Shown: piece after piece, positions 9,109-18,470 of the stretch
How the letters are laid out: every line of letters begins with the position of its first letter
How positions within the stretch are numbered: the first letter of the stretch is position 1
Assembly (NCBI RefSeq): GCF_000347635.1
Contig: NC_020514.1
Coordinates: forward strand, 2,046,001 to 2,110,000
Reading direction: 5' to 3'
DNA: 64,000 nt
Source: Paraglaciecola psychrophila 170
GTDB lineage: Bacteria; Pseudomonadota; Gammaproteobacteria; Enterobacterales; Alteromonadaceae
Notes under the pieces: generated by a model
Told to the model about the DNA's origin: nothing
What the model saw: the letters and a program-made list of their open reading frames with translations, nothing else
Database searches by the model: none
Made by a program: the position numbers and the translations under genes

Positions 9109-9127
9109 AATGCAAACTATTATCATT
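9109..9127 (-). promoter_or_regulatory. Fur-box-like site upstream of the siderophore receptor
   Basis: On the minus strand this reads AATGATAATAGTTTGCATT, differing by one base from the site at 6323-6341. It lies 38 bp before the receptor start at 9165, where a repressor site would cover the promoter. Iron-responsive Fur control of a TonB siderophore receptor is established for the family. Confidence 0.65.
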
Positions 9128-9164
9128 CGTATATTCAATTAGAGTTTTATAAGGACAACACGTA

Positions 9165-11603
9165 ATGTATTTTAAGTTTAAACCGACATGGCCAATTTCA
9201 GTGGCTCTAGCCCCATTGATGGCTTTGGTTGCTATTCCAACACTGGCTACCGAGTCGAATATTACTTCAAGTGAAGCAGTCAACATGCCTCTACCTGATA
9301 CTGAAATGGATAAAATTACGGTATATGGTAAACATAACCAATTGATATTAGCGTCAGGCACGGCGACTAAATCTAATATGAGTTTAATGCAAACCCCAGC
9401 CGCTGTTGTTGTGGTTGATAAAATGTTGCTGGATGACCAAGCAGTCAGCACATTACAAGACTCTCTGCGTAATGTCAGTGGTTTGACTCAAGCAGGCAAT
9501 AACTATGGTATTGGTGATAACTTAAGCATTCGCGGTCTTGATGTTAACTACACCCTTGATGGTATTTATGCGGGGGCAAACTTAGGTAATAATTATAATC
9601 CCACACGCTCTATGACCAATATTGAAAGTGTAGAAGTCCTAAAAGGTCCGGCTACAGGTCTTTATGGTATGGGGGCTGCGGGGGGAGTGATTAACTTAAT
9701 TGAGAAAAAACCAGAATATGAAGAAAGTTATCAAATACGCGCCATAGCAGGGCAGTGGGGGAACTATGGTGTGATGTTAGACGCTACCTCAGCGTTAACA
9801 GATAACACCGCGTATCGTGTGGTGGCTAATTATGAAACCGAAGATGGGTATCGAGGTTTAAGCACCGAGCGCACTGAATTGTACGCTTCTTTAAGCCAAC
9901 GTATTTCTAATAAAAATGAGGTGCTAATTTCAGCTGCGTACATCGATGATTCAGTGCAAATAGACTCAGTTGGTTATCCCGTGCGTATTTTAAGCCTTGA
10001 TGATTTATTGGTGGCCACAGGCAGCATTACAGCTACGGATTTACCTAATGATACGGATGCTGACGGCGATGGTACATTTGGCGTGCAGTTAACCGATGAG
10101 CAGCGCCAGCAACTCGCAGAATCTATTGTGGCGACTGACGGATTAGAGCCTTACGATTTAGGTGAACAAGGATTAATTTCACCGCTATCTAAACCTAATG
10201 ACGGCAAAGAACTTCGTATCAAAGTTCGTCAAGATATTGATTTAGGCGATGACTTATTGCTTACCCAGCAATTATTATATCGTGATTATTCGTCTGACTT
10301 CACTCGTCAAACAGGTGCGTTTAACTATGTGTATTGGAATAGAAGTGGCGAAATTAATGCCAATCCAAGAGCTCCCTTAGAGGTCGACGGTGTGCTGTAT
10401 CCTTTCGCCGCTCGCAGACAAGAGTACCGTCAGCAGATTGCAGAAGAACAGACATGGCAATATTTTCTCGACCTTTCTAGCAGTTGGACATCTGATAACA
10501 TTTCAGGTGAGCATTTAGTTAGCGTTAATTATGAAACAAGAGACGCTTTGGTTCAGTCATCTTCCCTTTATGACGCCGATGGTGGTGGCAGTTTGCCGTA
10601 TATTTTGGATATTCGTTCTCCAAACTGGCCTACAGGTAACTTTGACGATTACAGTCCTAGTTTACGAAGTCACTACAAAAAAAGTGTTAATGCATTAGGG
10701 ATAAGTGGGCAAGAAGTTATTTATTATGGCGACCTGACCGCCCGTGTTGGCTTGGCTTACACAACAATCGAACAAGATTACCAGCATTTGGGTTCTGATC
10801 GTGCCCCTGGGCGCGGCGAAGCGCTTGATACCGATGATTCTGGCGTGACATTTAACGCAGGCTTGAATTATCGAGTGTCTGAACAAGTGGCTACCTTTTT
10901 AAACTATTCTAAAGGCACCACCGCTTATAGCATTTTAGGTAGTTTAAGTTCGGATGGAGACGACAGACCAAATTCTGAATCTTTATCGGTTGATTTGGGT
11001 GTCAGGTTTACGGCTTTTGATGAAGACTTACTGGGTGCGTTTGTTGTTTTTGAAACCAGTAGAACTAATCTGCGATATGGCAATGAAACGTTTAATGACA
11101 ACCCCGGCGATGCTGATTTTAACGTTGATGTTGCTCAATACTTTTATGATGCTGAAGACCGAAGCCGTGGTGCTGAATTTGACCTTAACTTAGCCTTAAA
11201 TGAGCAATGGACTATGAACTTTAATGCCAGTTATCAAGACGCGAAGAGTATTGAGGGAGATGATTTTTCAGGCCAAACCAAAGGGGTGCCACTTAAATAT
11301 GTCAGGCTTTGGGGCAGCTATAAGCAAAAAATTGATGTGTTACCTGCACCGATCCAATTTAGTTTAGGTTTTGCCTACGAAGATGAGCGAACCGTCAACT
11401 CCTCTGGCTTTGGTTTACCTTACGCAGTCCTTCCTTCTTATACCGTGTGGGATGGTGCAATCAGCTATACCGCTGAAAACTGGAGTATTCAACTTAACCT
11501 GCGCAATTTAACCAATGAAATATACTACAGTAGAGCGATGTTCTTGGGTGGCCTGCCAGCACAAAGTAGAAACGCCAAGTTAACTGCTACCTATAACTTT
11601 TAA
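9165..11603 (+). CDS. TonB-dependent siderophore receptor
   Basis: An 812-aa outer-membrane receptor for ferric siderophores. It has a signal peptide (WPISVALAPLMALVAIPTLA, about residues 9-28), a TonB-box-like DKITVYG near residue 48 and a plug domain (MQTPAAVVVVDKMLLDDQ, NVSGLTQAG, LSIRGLDVNYTLDGIYAG, VEVLKGPATGLYGMGAAGGV). The 22-strand barrel ends in Phe (KLTATYNF). The plug order matches the FhuA/FcuA-type siderophore receptor family. AAGGA precedes the ATG. It heads an operon with DUF3649, PepSY and DUF3325 genes, a known siderophore-uptake arrangement, and has a Fur-like site upstream. The siderophore cannot be told from sequence. Confidence 0.93.
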   Translation: MYFKFKPTWPISVALAPLMALVAIPTLATESNITSSEAVNMPLPDTEMDKITVYGKHNQLILASGTATKSNMSLMQTPAAVVVVDKMLLDDQAVSTLQDSLRNVSGLTQAGNNYGIGDNLSIRGLDVNYTLDGIYAGANLGNNYNPTRSMTNIESVEVLKGPATGLYGMGAAGGVINLIEKKPEYEESYQIRAIAGQWGNYGVMLDATSALTDNTAYRVVANYETEDGYRGLSTERTELYASLSQRISNKNEVLISAAYIDDSVQIDSVGYPVRILSLDDLLVATGSITATDLPNDTDADGDGTFGVQLTDEQRQQLAESIVATDGLEPYDLGEQGLISPLSKPNDGKELRIKVRQDIDLGDDLLLTQQLLYRDYSSDFTRQTGAFNYVYWNRSGEINANPRAPLEVDGVLYPFAARRQEYRQQIAEEQTWQYFLDLSSSWTSDNISGEHLVSVNYETRDALVQSSSLYDADGGGSLPYILDIRSPNWPTGNFDDYSPSLRSHYKKSVNALGISGQEVIYYGDLTARVGLAYTTIEQDYQHLGSDRAPGRGEALDTDDSGVTFNAGLNYRVSEQVATFLNYSKGTTAYSILGSLSSDGDDRPNSESLSVDLGVRFTAFDEDLLGAFVVFETSRTNLRYGNETFNDNPGDADFNVDVAQYFYDAEDRSRGAEFDLNLALNEQWTMNFNASYQDAKSIEGDDFSGQTKGVPLKYVRLWGSYKQKIDVLPAPIQFSLGFAYEDERTVNSSGFGLPYAVLPSYTVWDGAISYTAENWSIQLNLRNLTNEIYYSRAMFLGGLPAQSRNAKLTATYNF

Positions 11604-11627
11604 AGTCTCGCGTGTTTAAATTGTATT

Positions 11628-11909
11628 ATGAAACATAATCTTGATGTGCTGTTTCGCACCTTAGCCGCCATTGTTGGCGGTTATCTTGTATCTGCTGCTT
11701 TTAGTGTTGCTTTTGTCCCTGTACTCGTTTGGGGACAAATTTGTGAACAAAATGAGGCAGTGATGGTTGTCACAATGCTTAGCTATACTATTTTTTTTGC
11801 GGTGATCATACTCAGTTTTTGCCGTGAAAATGTATGGCGAATTTGGCGAGATATTATATTGACTCTTTGCCTTTGTTGGACCACTTATTATCTGCTGGGT
11901 GATCTATGA
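11628..11909 (+). CDS. DUF3649-like small membrane protein
   Basis: A 93-aa protein with three predicted TM helices (TLAAIVGGYLVSAAFSVAFVPVL, VVTMLSYTIFFAVIILSFC, WRDIILTLCLCWTTYYLLG). The pattern of short protein, then PepSY protein, then DUF3325 protein downstream of a siderophore receptor is the DUF3649 context. It overlaps the PepSY gene by four bases (ATGA at 11906-11909), so they are translated together. Probably helps move or reduce siderophore iron at the inner membrane; the exact job is unknown. Confidence 0.7.
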   Translation: MKHNLDVLFRTLAAIVGGYLVSAAFSVAFVPVLVWGQICEQNEAVMVVTMLSYTIFFAVIILSFCRENVWRIWRDIILTLCLCWTTYYLLGDL

Positions 11910-13435
11910 AACCTGACTTTAGAAAGTCCATGATTTGGTTACACACCTATTCGGGTTTAGTGATTGGCTGGTTATTGTTTAGTATTTTTTTGACCGGCAC
12001 CTTAAGTTATTTTAACCCTGAAATTACCCAATGGATGAAACCTGAATTGGTACATGTTTCGTCGACCCAAAACATGATTAATCGTTCACTTACTCAGTTG
12101 CATAAAAAAGGTGTTGATGCTGATACATGGCGTATTTATCTACCTGATGAACGAACACAACATTGGTCTATTCAATGGCACAAGGAAGGAAAAAGACATA
12201 ATTTAAGTTTAGGGCCTGAACAAGGACAAGTTTTGTCACCACGGGAGTCAGATGGTGGCAACTTTTTCCGGACGTTTCACTACACACTTCAACTTCGTGG
12301 TTATGGCGGCCGATATATAGCAGGCATTGCCGCCATGTTTATGTTGGTGGCAGTGTTTAGTGGTATTTTTACGCATAGACGATTCTTTCGCGATTTTTTC
12401 ACCCTGCGTTTAAAAAAACTATCTAAAACGTTAACGGATGCCCATGCCATAGTGGGTGTTGTCACTATTCCATTTTGTATCATGATCTGCACTAGCGCCA
12501 TTATGATTTATGTGATCATGTATATGCCATTCAGTGCGGAACATTATGCGGGCGGTCAACGGGATTTAAGCCGTGCATTAAGTCCCGGCCTAGTTAACCT
12601 TGATAAAAGTGCGTCTCGTCACATACCCTTGCTTGATTTTACTGTGGTGGGGCGACAAGTGCAAAGCCAGTGGCCAGGACAAAAACAAATTCGCCGTATT
12701 ACCTTCGAACAACCTTTTAGCCAAGATGGACGGATTATTCTTGAAAGGGTAAAAGACTTAACGTTGTCTAGACAGTCACAACGTTTGATCTTTTCATCTC
12801 ATAGCGGTGAACCTTTAGCTGGCTACCCAAACGCCAGCACGGCGACCCAAGTCAGGCGGGTATTTTTTGGCTTGCATGAAGCCCATTTTGCCGACATTAG
12901 CCTGCGTTGGTTATTATTTTTACTCGGCCTATTGTCCAGTGCGCTCATCGCCACGGGATTGATTATCTGGTTAAACAAACGCCTCGAAAAAGTCAAACAA
13001 CATCACATAGGACATTTTATTGTGGAGCGATTAAATATCGCAGCTATTAGTGGATTACCACTGGCCATAGTGACTTTCTTTGTTGGCAATAGAGTGTTAA
13101 ACACTGCGCTAGAAAATAGAGCGTCTATTGAGGTTGATGTGTTTTTATGGGCTTGGCTAGCATGTTTGTTTCACAGCTTTTTACGCCCAGCTAAAAAAGC
13201 ATGGGTTGAGCAGCTATTGATAACGTCACTAGGTTGTTATTTGTTACCTATTATTGACCTTTATCAAGACAGTCAAAGGTTAAAAAACGCCATATTTGAT
13301 GGCAATCTTACTTATCTGACATTCAATCTTTTTGTGCTGTTCACAGGTCTAATTTTTATGAAAACAGCCTTTTGGTTGAGAGCAAAAAATACGCTTTATA
13401 AGACTGTAAGTCTTAGAGTCAATAAATTATGTTAG
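11906..13435 (+). CDS. PepSY domain iron-uptake membrane protein (PiuB-like)
   Basis: A 509-aa inner-membrane protein. The N-terminus MIWLHTYSGLVIGWLLFSIFLTGTLSYF has the family-typical His followed by TM1. Further TM segments carry conserved His (FHYTLQLRGYGGRYIAGIAAMF, DAHAIVGVVTIPFCIMICTSAIM, LHEAHFADISLRWLLFLLGLLSS), and three more hydrophobic segments lie at the C-terminus. PepSY_TM proteins of this sort accompany siderophore receptors and have been linked to reductive iron release from siderophores. It overlaps both neighbours, indicating one operon with the receptor. Confidence 0.88.
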   Translation: MKPDFRKSMIWLHTYSGLVIGWLLFSIFLTGTLSYFNPEITQWMKPELVHVSSTQNMINRSLTQLHKKGVDADTWRIYLPDERTQHWSIQWHKEGKRHNLSLGPEQGQVLSPRESDGGNFFRTFHYTLQLRGYGGRYIAGIAAMFMLVAVFSGIFTHRRFFRDFFTLRLKKLSKTLTDAHAIVGVVTIPFCIMICTSAIMIYVIMYMPFSAEHYAGGQRDLSRALSPGLVNLDKSASRHIPLLDFTVVGRQVQSQWPGQKQIRRITFEQPFSQDGRIILERVKDLTLSRQSQRLIFSSHSGEPLAGYPNASTATQVRRVFFGLHEAHFADISLRWLLFLLGLLSSALIATGLIIWLNKRLEKVKQHHIGHFIVERLNIAAISGLPLAIVTFFVGNRVLNTALENRASIEVDVFLWAWLACLFHSFLRPAKKAWVEQLLITSLGCYLLPIIDLYQDSQRLKNAIFDGNLTYLTFNLFVLFTGLIFMKTAFWLRAKNTLYKTVSLRVNKLC

Positions 13436-13689
13436 TCAGTATTTGTGCACAGGTATTTGGCTTAATATTTTTATCTCTGTCGCTAGATAAACATTTTAAA
13501 TCTGTTTTTAAAACTGCTCTCCCTCATAAATTAAGTGTTTGGTTGAAATCCACAGGCTGGCTTTTAATAGGATTGTCACTTTTTTTTGTTGGCTTATTTG
13601 CTATTACTCCCAGCATTGCAGTCGTCTATTGGTTGGCGATATTGTCAGGTAATATTATATTACTAGCTTTAGTCTATTGCAGATTGTAG
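13429..13689 (+). CDS. DUF3325-like small membrane protein
   Basis: An 86-aa protein with three predicted TM helices (AQVFGLIFLSLSLDKHF, TGWLLIGLSLFFVGLFAI, VYWLAILSGNIILLALVYC). Size, LSLDKH motif and position after a PepSY gene fit DUF3325. It overlaps the PepSY gene by seven bases (ATGTTAG) and closes the siderophore operon. No biochemical function is established. Confidence 0.72.
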   Translation: MLVSICAQVFGLIFLSLSLDKHFKSVFKTALPHKLSVWLKSTGWLLIGLSLFFVGLFAITPSIAVVYWLAILSGNIILLALVYCRL

Positions 13690-13871
13690 TTAGGCTTTAA
13701 AATAAGGTTTAAAGGTCTAAGGCTAATGGCAATTTCCTCCCTGAAGTGATTTTAATCCGTATTGAGCCCCTTAAAACCTGAGACTTAAGCAATGTATCTG
13801 TATCTGTGGATATAGTCGATATTCATAGCGCGAGTTTTGTAGACTTTGTTTTTTAACTAGCTGTCTAAAGA

Positions 13872-14870
13872 TTAACAGGCCTTCATTAGGCCTGTTTCTG
13901 CTAGCATCTGCACACTTTTTAAGCGTGCTTGCATATCATGTATTGGCATCGACACGAGCACTTCGTCTACGTTGGTAGTTTCAATGAATTTGCTTAGTTT
14001 ATCGGTCACTGTCTGTTTTGATCCCACCATGGCGTAACGTAAAATATTCGACAGCATGCCTTGGTCTGCTACAGAACAAATTGTAGTTATGTCATCCACT
14101 GGTCTGGCAAAAGGGCGATTTGCTCCTCTTCGCATGTTCATAAATTGTTGCTGCACAGAAGTGAATAGATATTCGGCTTCTTCATCAGTATCCGCGACTA
14201 CTGCCATTAAACCAGCCATTATATAAGGTTTTTGAGATTGTTCTGACGCTTGAAAGCTCGAACGATAAAGGCTGATTGCGTCGAACAATTGATCTGGAGC
14301 AAAGTGAGAAGCAAAAGAATAGGGCAGTCCAAATTGACCCGCTAGTTTGGCACTGTACAAACTTGATCCTAACAACCAAATTGGGATGTGTGTATTCGCA
14401 CCAGGTACGGCTACTATGTTTTGCCCAGCTTGAGGTGCGGCTAAATAATGTTGGAGTTCGCGGATCTCTTCAGGGTAATTATCGACATCAGAACTGAGAT
14501 TACGCCTTAAAGCTCTAGCGGTTGCCATATCTGTTCCGGGCGCACGCCCTAAACCTAAGTCCACTCTATCCGGAAACAAAGTCGCGAGAGTGCCAAATTG
14601 TTCTGCAATCACTAAAGGAGAATGGTTTGGTAACATCACGCCACCGGAACCAATTCTAATTTTAGACGTGGCGGCGGCAATATGTCCCAACAGCACCGCT
14701 GTCGCAGAGCTAGCCACGCCAAACATGCCATGATGCTCTGCTAACCAAACTCGGTTGTAACCAGATTGTTCTGCTTGCATCGCCAGTTTACGGGAGTTTT
14801 CAAGTGCGTCGGCAGTACTTGAGCCTTCAGCAATAGGAGCAAGGTCAAGCAGTGAAAATGGTAATGGCAT
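13872..14870 (-). CDS. LLM-class flavin-dependent oxidoreductase
   Basis: A 332-aa luciferase-like monooxygenase of the YhbW type, expected to use reduced flavin and oxygen on an unknown substrate in the cytoplasm. Family motifs: [13 protein letters not shown] at the N-terminus, [10 protein letters not shown] near residue 45, [19 protein letters not shown] near residue 75, and [11 protein letters not shown] near 105. Full length for the family. It is convergent with the siderophore operon. The last codons form a perfect 9-bp inverted repeat (13874-13882 with 13888-13896) that overlaps the stop and may act in 3' end formation. Confidence 0.9.
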   Translation of the reverse strand: MPLPFSLLDLAPIAEGSSTADALENSRKLAMQAEQSGYNRVWLAEHHGMFGVASSATAVLLGHIAAATSKIRIGSGGVMLPNHSPLVIAEQFGTLATLFPDRVDLGLGRAPGTDMATARALRRNLSSDVDNYPEEIRELQHYLAAPQAGQNIVAVPGANTHIPIWLLGSSLYSAKLAGQFGLPYSFASHFAPDQLFDAISLYRSSFQASEQSQKPYIMAGLMAVVADTDEEAEYLFTSVQQQFMNMRRGANRPFARPVDDITTICSVADQGMLSNILRYAMVGSKQTVTDKLSKFIETTNVDEVLVSMPIHDMQARLKSVQMLAETGLMKAC

Positions 14871-15026
14871 AGATAACCTGATGGATATAATGTAATTAAT
14901 TTAACATTATCATAAGTGCATCAGGCGAGCTGTTCTTTTCATGTTTTTGATGTTCACTTAATTGTTATCTAGAGCCAAAATAGTGCTTTCTGCGCAATTT
15001 TATCAAATCAATAAAGGATTGGTTTG

Positions 15027-15655
15027 TTACATTGCGTCTTGCTGATTTTCTGGCTTGGCTTTGATGAATGCGTCCAGTTGATTACAGTTTTGGTAGGCAT
15101 TCATGATTTTTGGAAATGACGTCATATCAACCTCGAAACGCAGCGCGTTGTATACCTGAGGGATCAAATAAACATCCGCGAGGGTGGGCTGTTCGCCAAA
15201 ACAATATTGTGTTTGATCTAACAGGGTTTCCAATGCTTCAAACCCTATGACTATCCAGTGTCGATACCAAACTAATTTTTGTTCGCTATCCACTTTCATT
15301 TCTTCGGTAAGATAATTGAGTATCCGTAAATTACAGATAGGGTGGATGTCACAAGCAATCATATCCACAAAGCTTTGCATTTTTGCTGCCTGAAAGGGAT
15401 CAGGCAGTTTTAATGTAGTGTTGGGATATAAGGCATCTAAGTAACTCAAAATAGCGCCTGATTGAGCTAAAAATTGCCCTGTATCGGTTTCTAAACATGG
15501 CACTAACCCTTGTGGTTGTTTCGTTGAGTATTCAGTGCTTTTATGTTCTTTTTTAGTAGATTAATTGGCTCGATACTATGCTCAATCTGCTTTAGATTTA
15601 AGGCTATTCTGACTCGGTAAGCTGCAGATGAGCGATAGTAACTATATAGTTTCAT
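15027..15655 (-). pseudogene. maiA: Maleylacetoacetate isomerase, frameshifted
   Basis: GST-superfamily enzyme that isomerises maleylacetoacetate to fumarylacetoacetate in tyrosine/homogentisate breakdown. The N-terminus starts at ATG 15655, nine bases after the fahA stop, and reads MKLYSYYRSSAAYRVRIALN with the zeta-class SSxxYRVRIAL signature. In the A-run near 15545-15551 the frame changes: the original frame ends soon after, while the other continues as KQPQGLVPCLETDTG to the normal C-terminus at 15027. One missing A restores a full-length 210-aa protein. Either the gene is recently inactivated, the base call is wrong, or slippage rescues it. It would be the third gene of hmgA-fahA-maiA. 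Confidence 0.85.
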
Positions 15656-15664
15656 GCTTAGGGC

Positions 15665-16978
15665 CTATACCTTTGCTGGCAAAACAGTCGCAACCACTTC
15701 CCCAAAACCAATTCTGACTGCACCTTCTTTACTGCAAGATGCGCGCATTATGATAGTGTCACCATCTTCTAAGAAGGTGCGTTTTTCGCCATTTGGTAGG
15801 TCAATAGGGATTTTGCCGCCTTTACTCAATTCAAGTAACGACCCGGCTTCTTCATATGTTGGCCCAGATTGCGTGCCTGAACCTAATAGATCGCCCGAAC
15901 GCATCGCACAACCATTGCTTGCATGATGGGTTATAAGTTGCGCGGGTGTCCAATATGAATATTTAAAATTAGACTTTGATAGTTGCGCCATCTGTTGCTT
16001 GTTTTCAAGCATCGCTTGGGTCTGTATAAAACAACTTAAGTTGATATCTAGACCACCATTTTGAGTATTCTGCTCACTGCTTAAGTGCGGCAATGGCTGT
16101 GGATCTGTTTCTGGACGCGTAAAATTGCTGCGATAGGGTGCTAATGCTTCCATAGTAACTATCCACGGTGAAATAGTTGAGGCAAAACTTTTCGCTAAAA
16201 ATGGCCCTAATGGTTGGTATTCCCACGCTTGGATATCACGCGCCGACCAGTCATTAAAAATACACACTCCAAATAGGTGTTTCTCGGCGTTTTCGATGTT
16301 TATAAGTTCGCCCATTTGGGTGCTTTTACCTACAAATAAGCCCATTTCTAATTCGTAATCTAAACGTTTACAGGGTCCAAAACTAGGCTCTGTGGCATCA
16401 GGTGCCTTGGTTTGTCCTACTGGACGGTGAAACGTTTGGCCAGAGATGCCAATGGTAGAAGAGCGACCATGATAACCAATCGGTATCCATTTATAGTTAG
16501 GCAATAATGGGTTATCTGGGCGGAACAATTTTCCTATAGCGGTAGCATGATATATGGAAGTATAAAAATCAGTGTAATCGCCAATCTGGCAAGGCATACC
16601 AAACTCTATCTCATCTTGAGCAATCAGAGTTGGTGTTAATATATTTTGTAATGGGGAGTCTGTGCGTAGTGCCTTAGATAATGCCAGTCTCAGTGCAGAG
16701 TTGGCTTCAACACCTAAGTTCATTAAAGTATTTAAAGTAGATTGGCTGGCGGCTTCTAACGCTGTTTGAGCACTGCCACTGAATAGGTTCATTTTTGCGA
16801 CAGCGGCTAAATCAAGCACTTGATTGCCGATGGCCACGCCGCCTCTTAGAGCTTCTTCTTGCCCCTTACGCTTGAATATAGCAAAAGGTAAGTTCTGAAT
16901 AGGAAAATCACTATCACTATTGGCAAAACTAACCCAACTGGTAAGGTTGATATCATGTGTTTCATTGATCATTAGCAT
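15665..16978 (-). CDS. fahA: Fumarylacetoacetase
   Basis: A 437-aa enzyme that cleaves fumarylacetoacetate to fumarate and acetoacetate, the last step of tyrosine catabolism. It has an N-terminal SH3-like domain (SWVSFANSDSDFPIQNLPFA) and a C-terminal FAH domain. Active-site and metal segments: DYTDFYTSIYHATAIG with the catalytic His, PIGYHGRSSTI, LDYELEMGLFVG with paired Glu ligands, and FNDWSARDIQAWEYQPLGPF. Length is normal. It lies 59 bases downstream of hmgA and directly before maiA on the same strand, so these are one operon. Confidence 0.95.
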   Translation of the reverse strand: MLMINETHDINLTSWVSFANSDSDFPIQNLPFAIFKRKGQEEALRGGVAIGNQVLDLAAVAKMNLFSGSAQTALEAASQSTLNTLMNLGVEANSALRLALSKALRTDSPLQNILTPTLIAQDEIEFGMPCQIGDYTDFYTSIYHATAIGKLFRPDNPLLPNYKWIPIGYHGRSSTIGISGQTFHRPVGQTKAPDATEPSFGPCKRLDYELEMGLFVGKSTQMGELINIENAEKHLFGVCIFNDWSARDIQAWEYQPLGPFLAKSFASTISPWIVTMEALAPYRSNFTRPETDPQPLPHLSSEQNTQNGGLDINLSCFIQTQAMLENKQQMAQLSKSNFKYSYWTPAQLITHHASNGCAMRSGDLLGSGTQSGPTYEEAGSLLELSKGGKIPIDLPNGEKRTFLEDGDTIIMRASCSKEGAVRIGFGEVVATVLPAKV

Positions 16979-17037
16979 ATTTTTTCTCTCAATTATTTAT
17001 TCACTTTTAGCTCGTAGCTAGAAATTCGCAGCTGCTC

Positions 17038-18342
17038 TTAAGCTTTCCCATCAAAATGTTTATTTAGATTTCCCCAACAACCGAGGTAGTTTTTTTGTCT
17101 AGTTGATGTGTGTAACGCAAATTCTGTAGGTGCAATCACATAACGCGACTCAAACATAAACGCTAAGGTATTATCGTATTTCTGTGGCGTAAGCTGATTA
17201 TTGGATGCTTTTTCAAATACCTCGGCTTCTGGCCCATGGGGCGTCATGCAGTTATGTAAACTCATACCGCCGGGTTCAAAGCCTTTTTCTTTTGCATCAT
17301 ATACGCCATGAATCAACCCCATAAATTCACTCATCACATTGCGATGATACCAAGGTGGTCTAAAGGTATTTTCAGCTACCATCCAGCGTGGAGGAAAAAT
17401 AACAAAGTCCATGTTGGCGGTGCCCTCGGTATCTGAAGGTGATGTTATGACTGTAAATATGGAAGGGTCAGGATGATCAAAACTCACAGTATTGATCACA
17501 TTAAACCGCGACAATTCGTATTTGTAAGGGGCACTATTACCCACCCATGCCACCACATCCAGTGGGCTGTGGCCTAACTGTGCTTGATACAACTCACCGC
17601 AAAATTTGGTGACTAAACTACTGGCTTGTTCTTTGTCTTCAAACCAAGCCGTTGGATACTTAAAGTCACGTTGATTAGCAAATCCGTTAGCACCTACCGG
17701 TCCTCTTTCTGGCAAGGTAAAAGGCGCTCCGTAATTTTCACAGAGGTATCCGCGGATGGGTTCATCCATAGGTTCTATTTGAAACTTAATGCCACGAGGA
17801 ATAACCATTATCTCACCAGGTTTAACTGTGAGTAATCCTAACTCTGTACGGGCTATTAATTCACCTTGCTCGGGTACAAATAATAACTCGCCATCGGCAT
17901 TACAAAAATAACGATTTTCCATGCCCTTATTGGCTGAATAAAGATGAATGGCGATGCCAATATGGGTATTCGCATCACCATTGGCAGCGATAGTAGTAAG
18001 CCCATCAATAAAATCAGCAGGCGTTTCTGAAATAGGTTGTGCGTCCCAACGCATAACATTCGGTGGGCACGGCGGACCGCTCAAAGGGGCTGTTCGCAGC
18101 AGACCTTTATCTATAAGCGAATAATCCCCCATGCTGATTGATGGCCGAATACGGTACATCCATGTGCGACGATTTTGATGTCTAGGGGCAGTAAAGGCTG
18201 TGGTACTAAATTGCTCTGCATACAAACCGTATGCACACTTTTGTGGATTAAACTGACCAATCGGTAATGCGCCTTTCAACGCTTCTGATTCATGCTCATT
18301 ATTAAACCCATGGGAATAACAAATATCATTTAGCTTAGTCAT
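17038..18342 (-). CDS. hmgA: Homogentisate 1,2-dioxygenase
   Basis: A 434-aa non-heme Fe(II) cupin enzyme that opens the ring of homogentisate to maleylacetoacetate. The N-terminus (GFNNEHESEALKGALPIGQ) and FSTTAFTAPRHQNRRTWMYR are characteristic. Iron ligands fall in PPWYHRNVMSEFMGLIHG (His, Glu) and CMTPHGPE (His), around residues 335-375. Length is normal. First gene of the catabolic operon, divergent from a MarR regulator whose likely operator lies 31 bp upstream. No 4-hydroxyphenylpyruvate dioxygenase is seen in the window. Confidence 0.96.
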   Translation of the reverse strand: MTKLNDICYSHGFNNEHESEALKGALPIGQFNPQKCAYGLYAEQFSTTAFTAPRHQNRRTWMYRIRPSISMGDYSLIDKGLLRTAPLSGPPCPPNVMRWDAQPISETPADFIDGLTTIAANGDANTHIGIAIHLYSANKGMENRYFCNADGELLFVPEQGELIARTELGLLTVKPGEIMVIPRGIKFQIEPMDEPIRGYLCENYGAPFTLPERGPVGANGFANQRDFKYPTAWFEDKEQASSLVTKFCGELYQAQLGHSPLDVVAWVGNSAPYKYELSRFNVINTVSFDHPDPSIFTVITSPSDTEGTANMDFVIFPPRWMVAENTFRPPWYHRNVMSEFMGLIHGVYDAKEKGFEPGGMSLHNCMTPHGPEAEVFEKASNNQLTPQKYDNTLAFMFESRYVIAPTEFALHTSTRQKNYLGCWGNLNKHFDGKA

Positions 18343-18372
18343 TGGTTTACCCGATTGGGAGAATTTTTAATA

Positions 18373-18390
18373 TACTCTCATATGAAACTA
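18373..18390. promoter_or_regulatory. Putative MarR operator between hmgA and marR
   Basis: An imperfect 18-bp palindrome, TACTCTCATATGAAACTA, centred on CATATG with 14 of 18 positions symmetric. It sits in the 128-bp divergent intergenic region, 31 bp before hmgA and 81 bp before the MarR gene. Size and symmetry suit a MarR dimer; binding is inferred from position. Confidence 0.45.
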
Positions 18391-18470
18391 TATTACTGTT
18401 ATTATCAACCTTTATTCAGTTTGATTGTGCTGTATTTTATTCTTTACGGGAAACAGGTTGCTAAGAAAAC

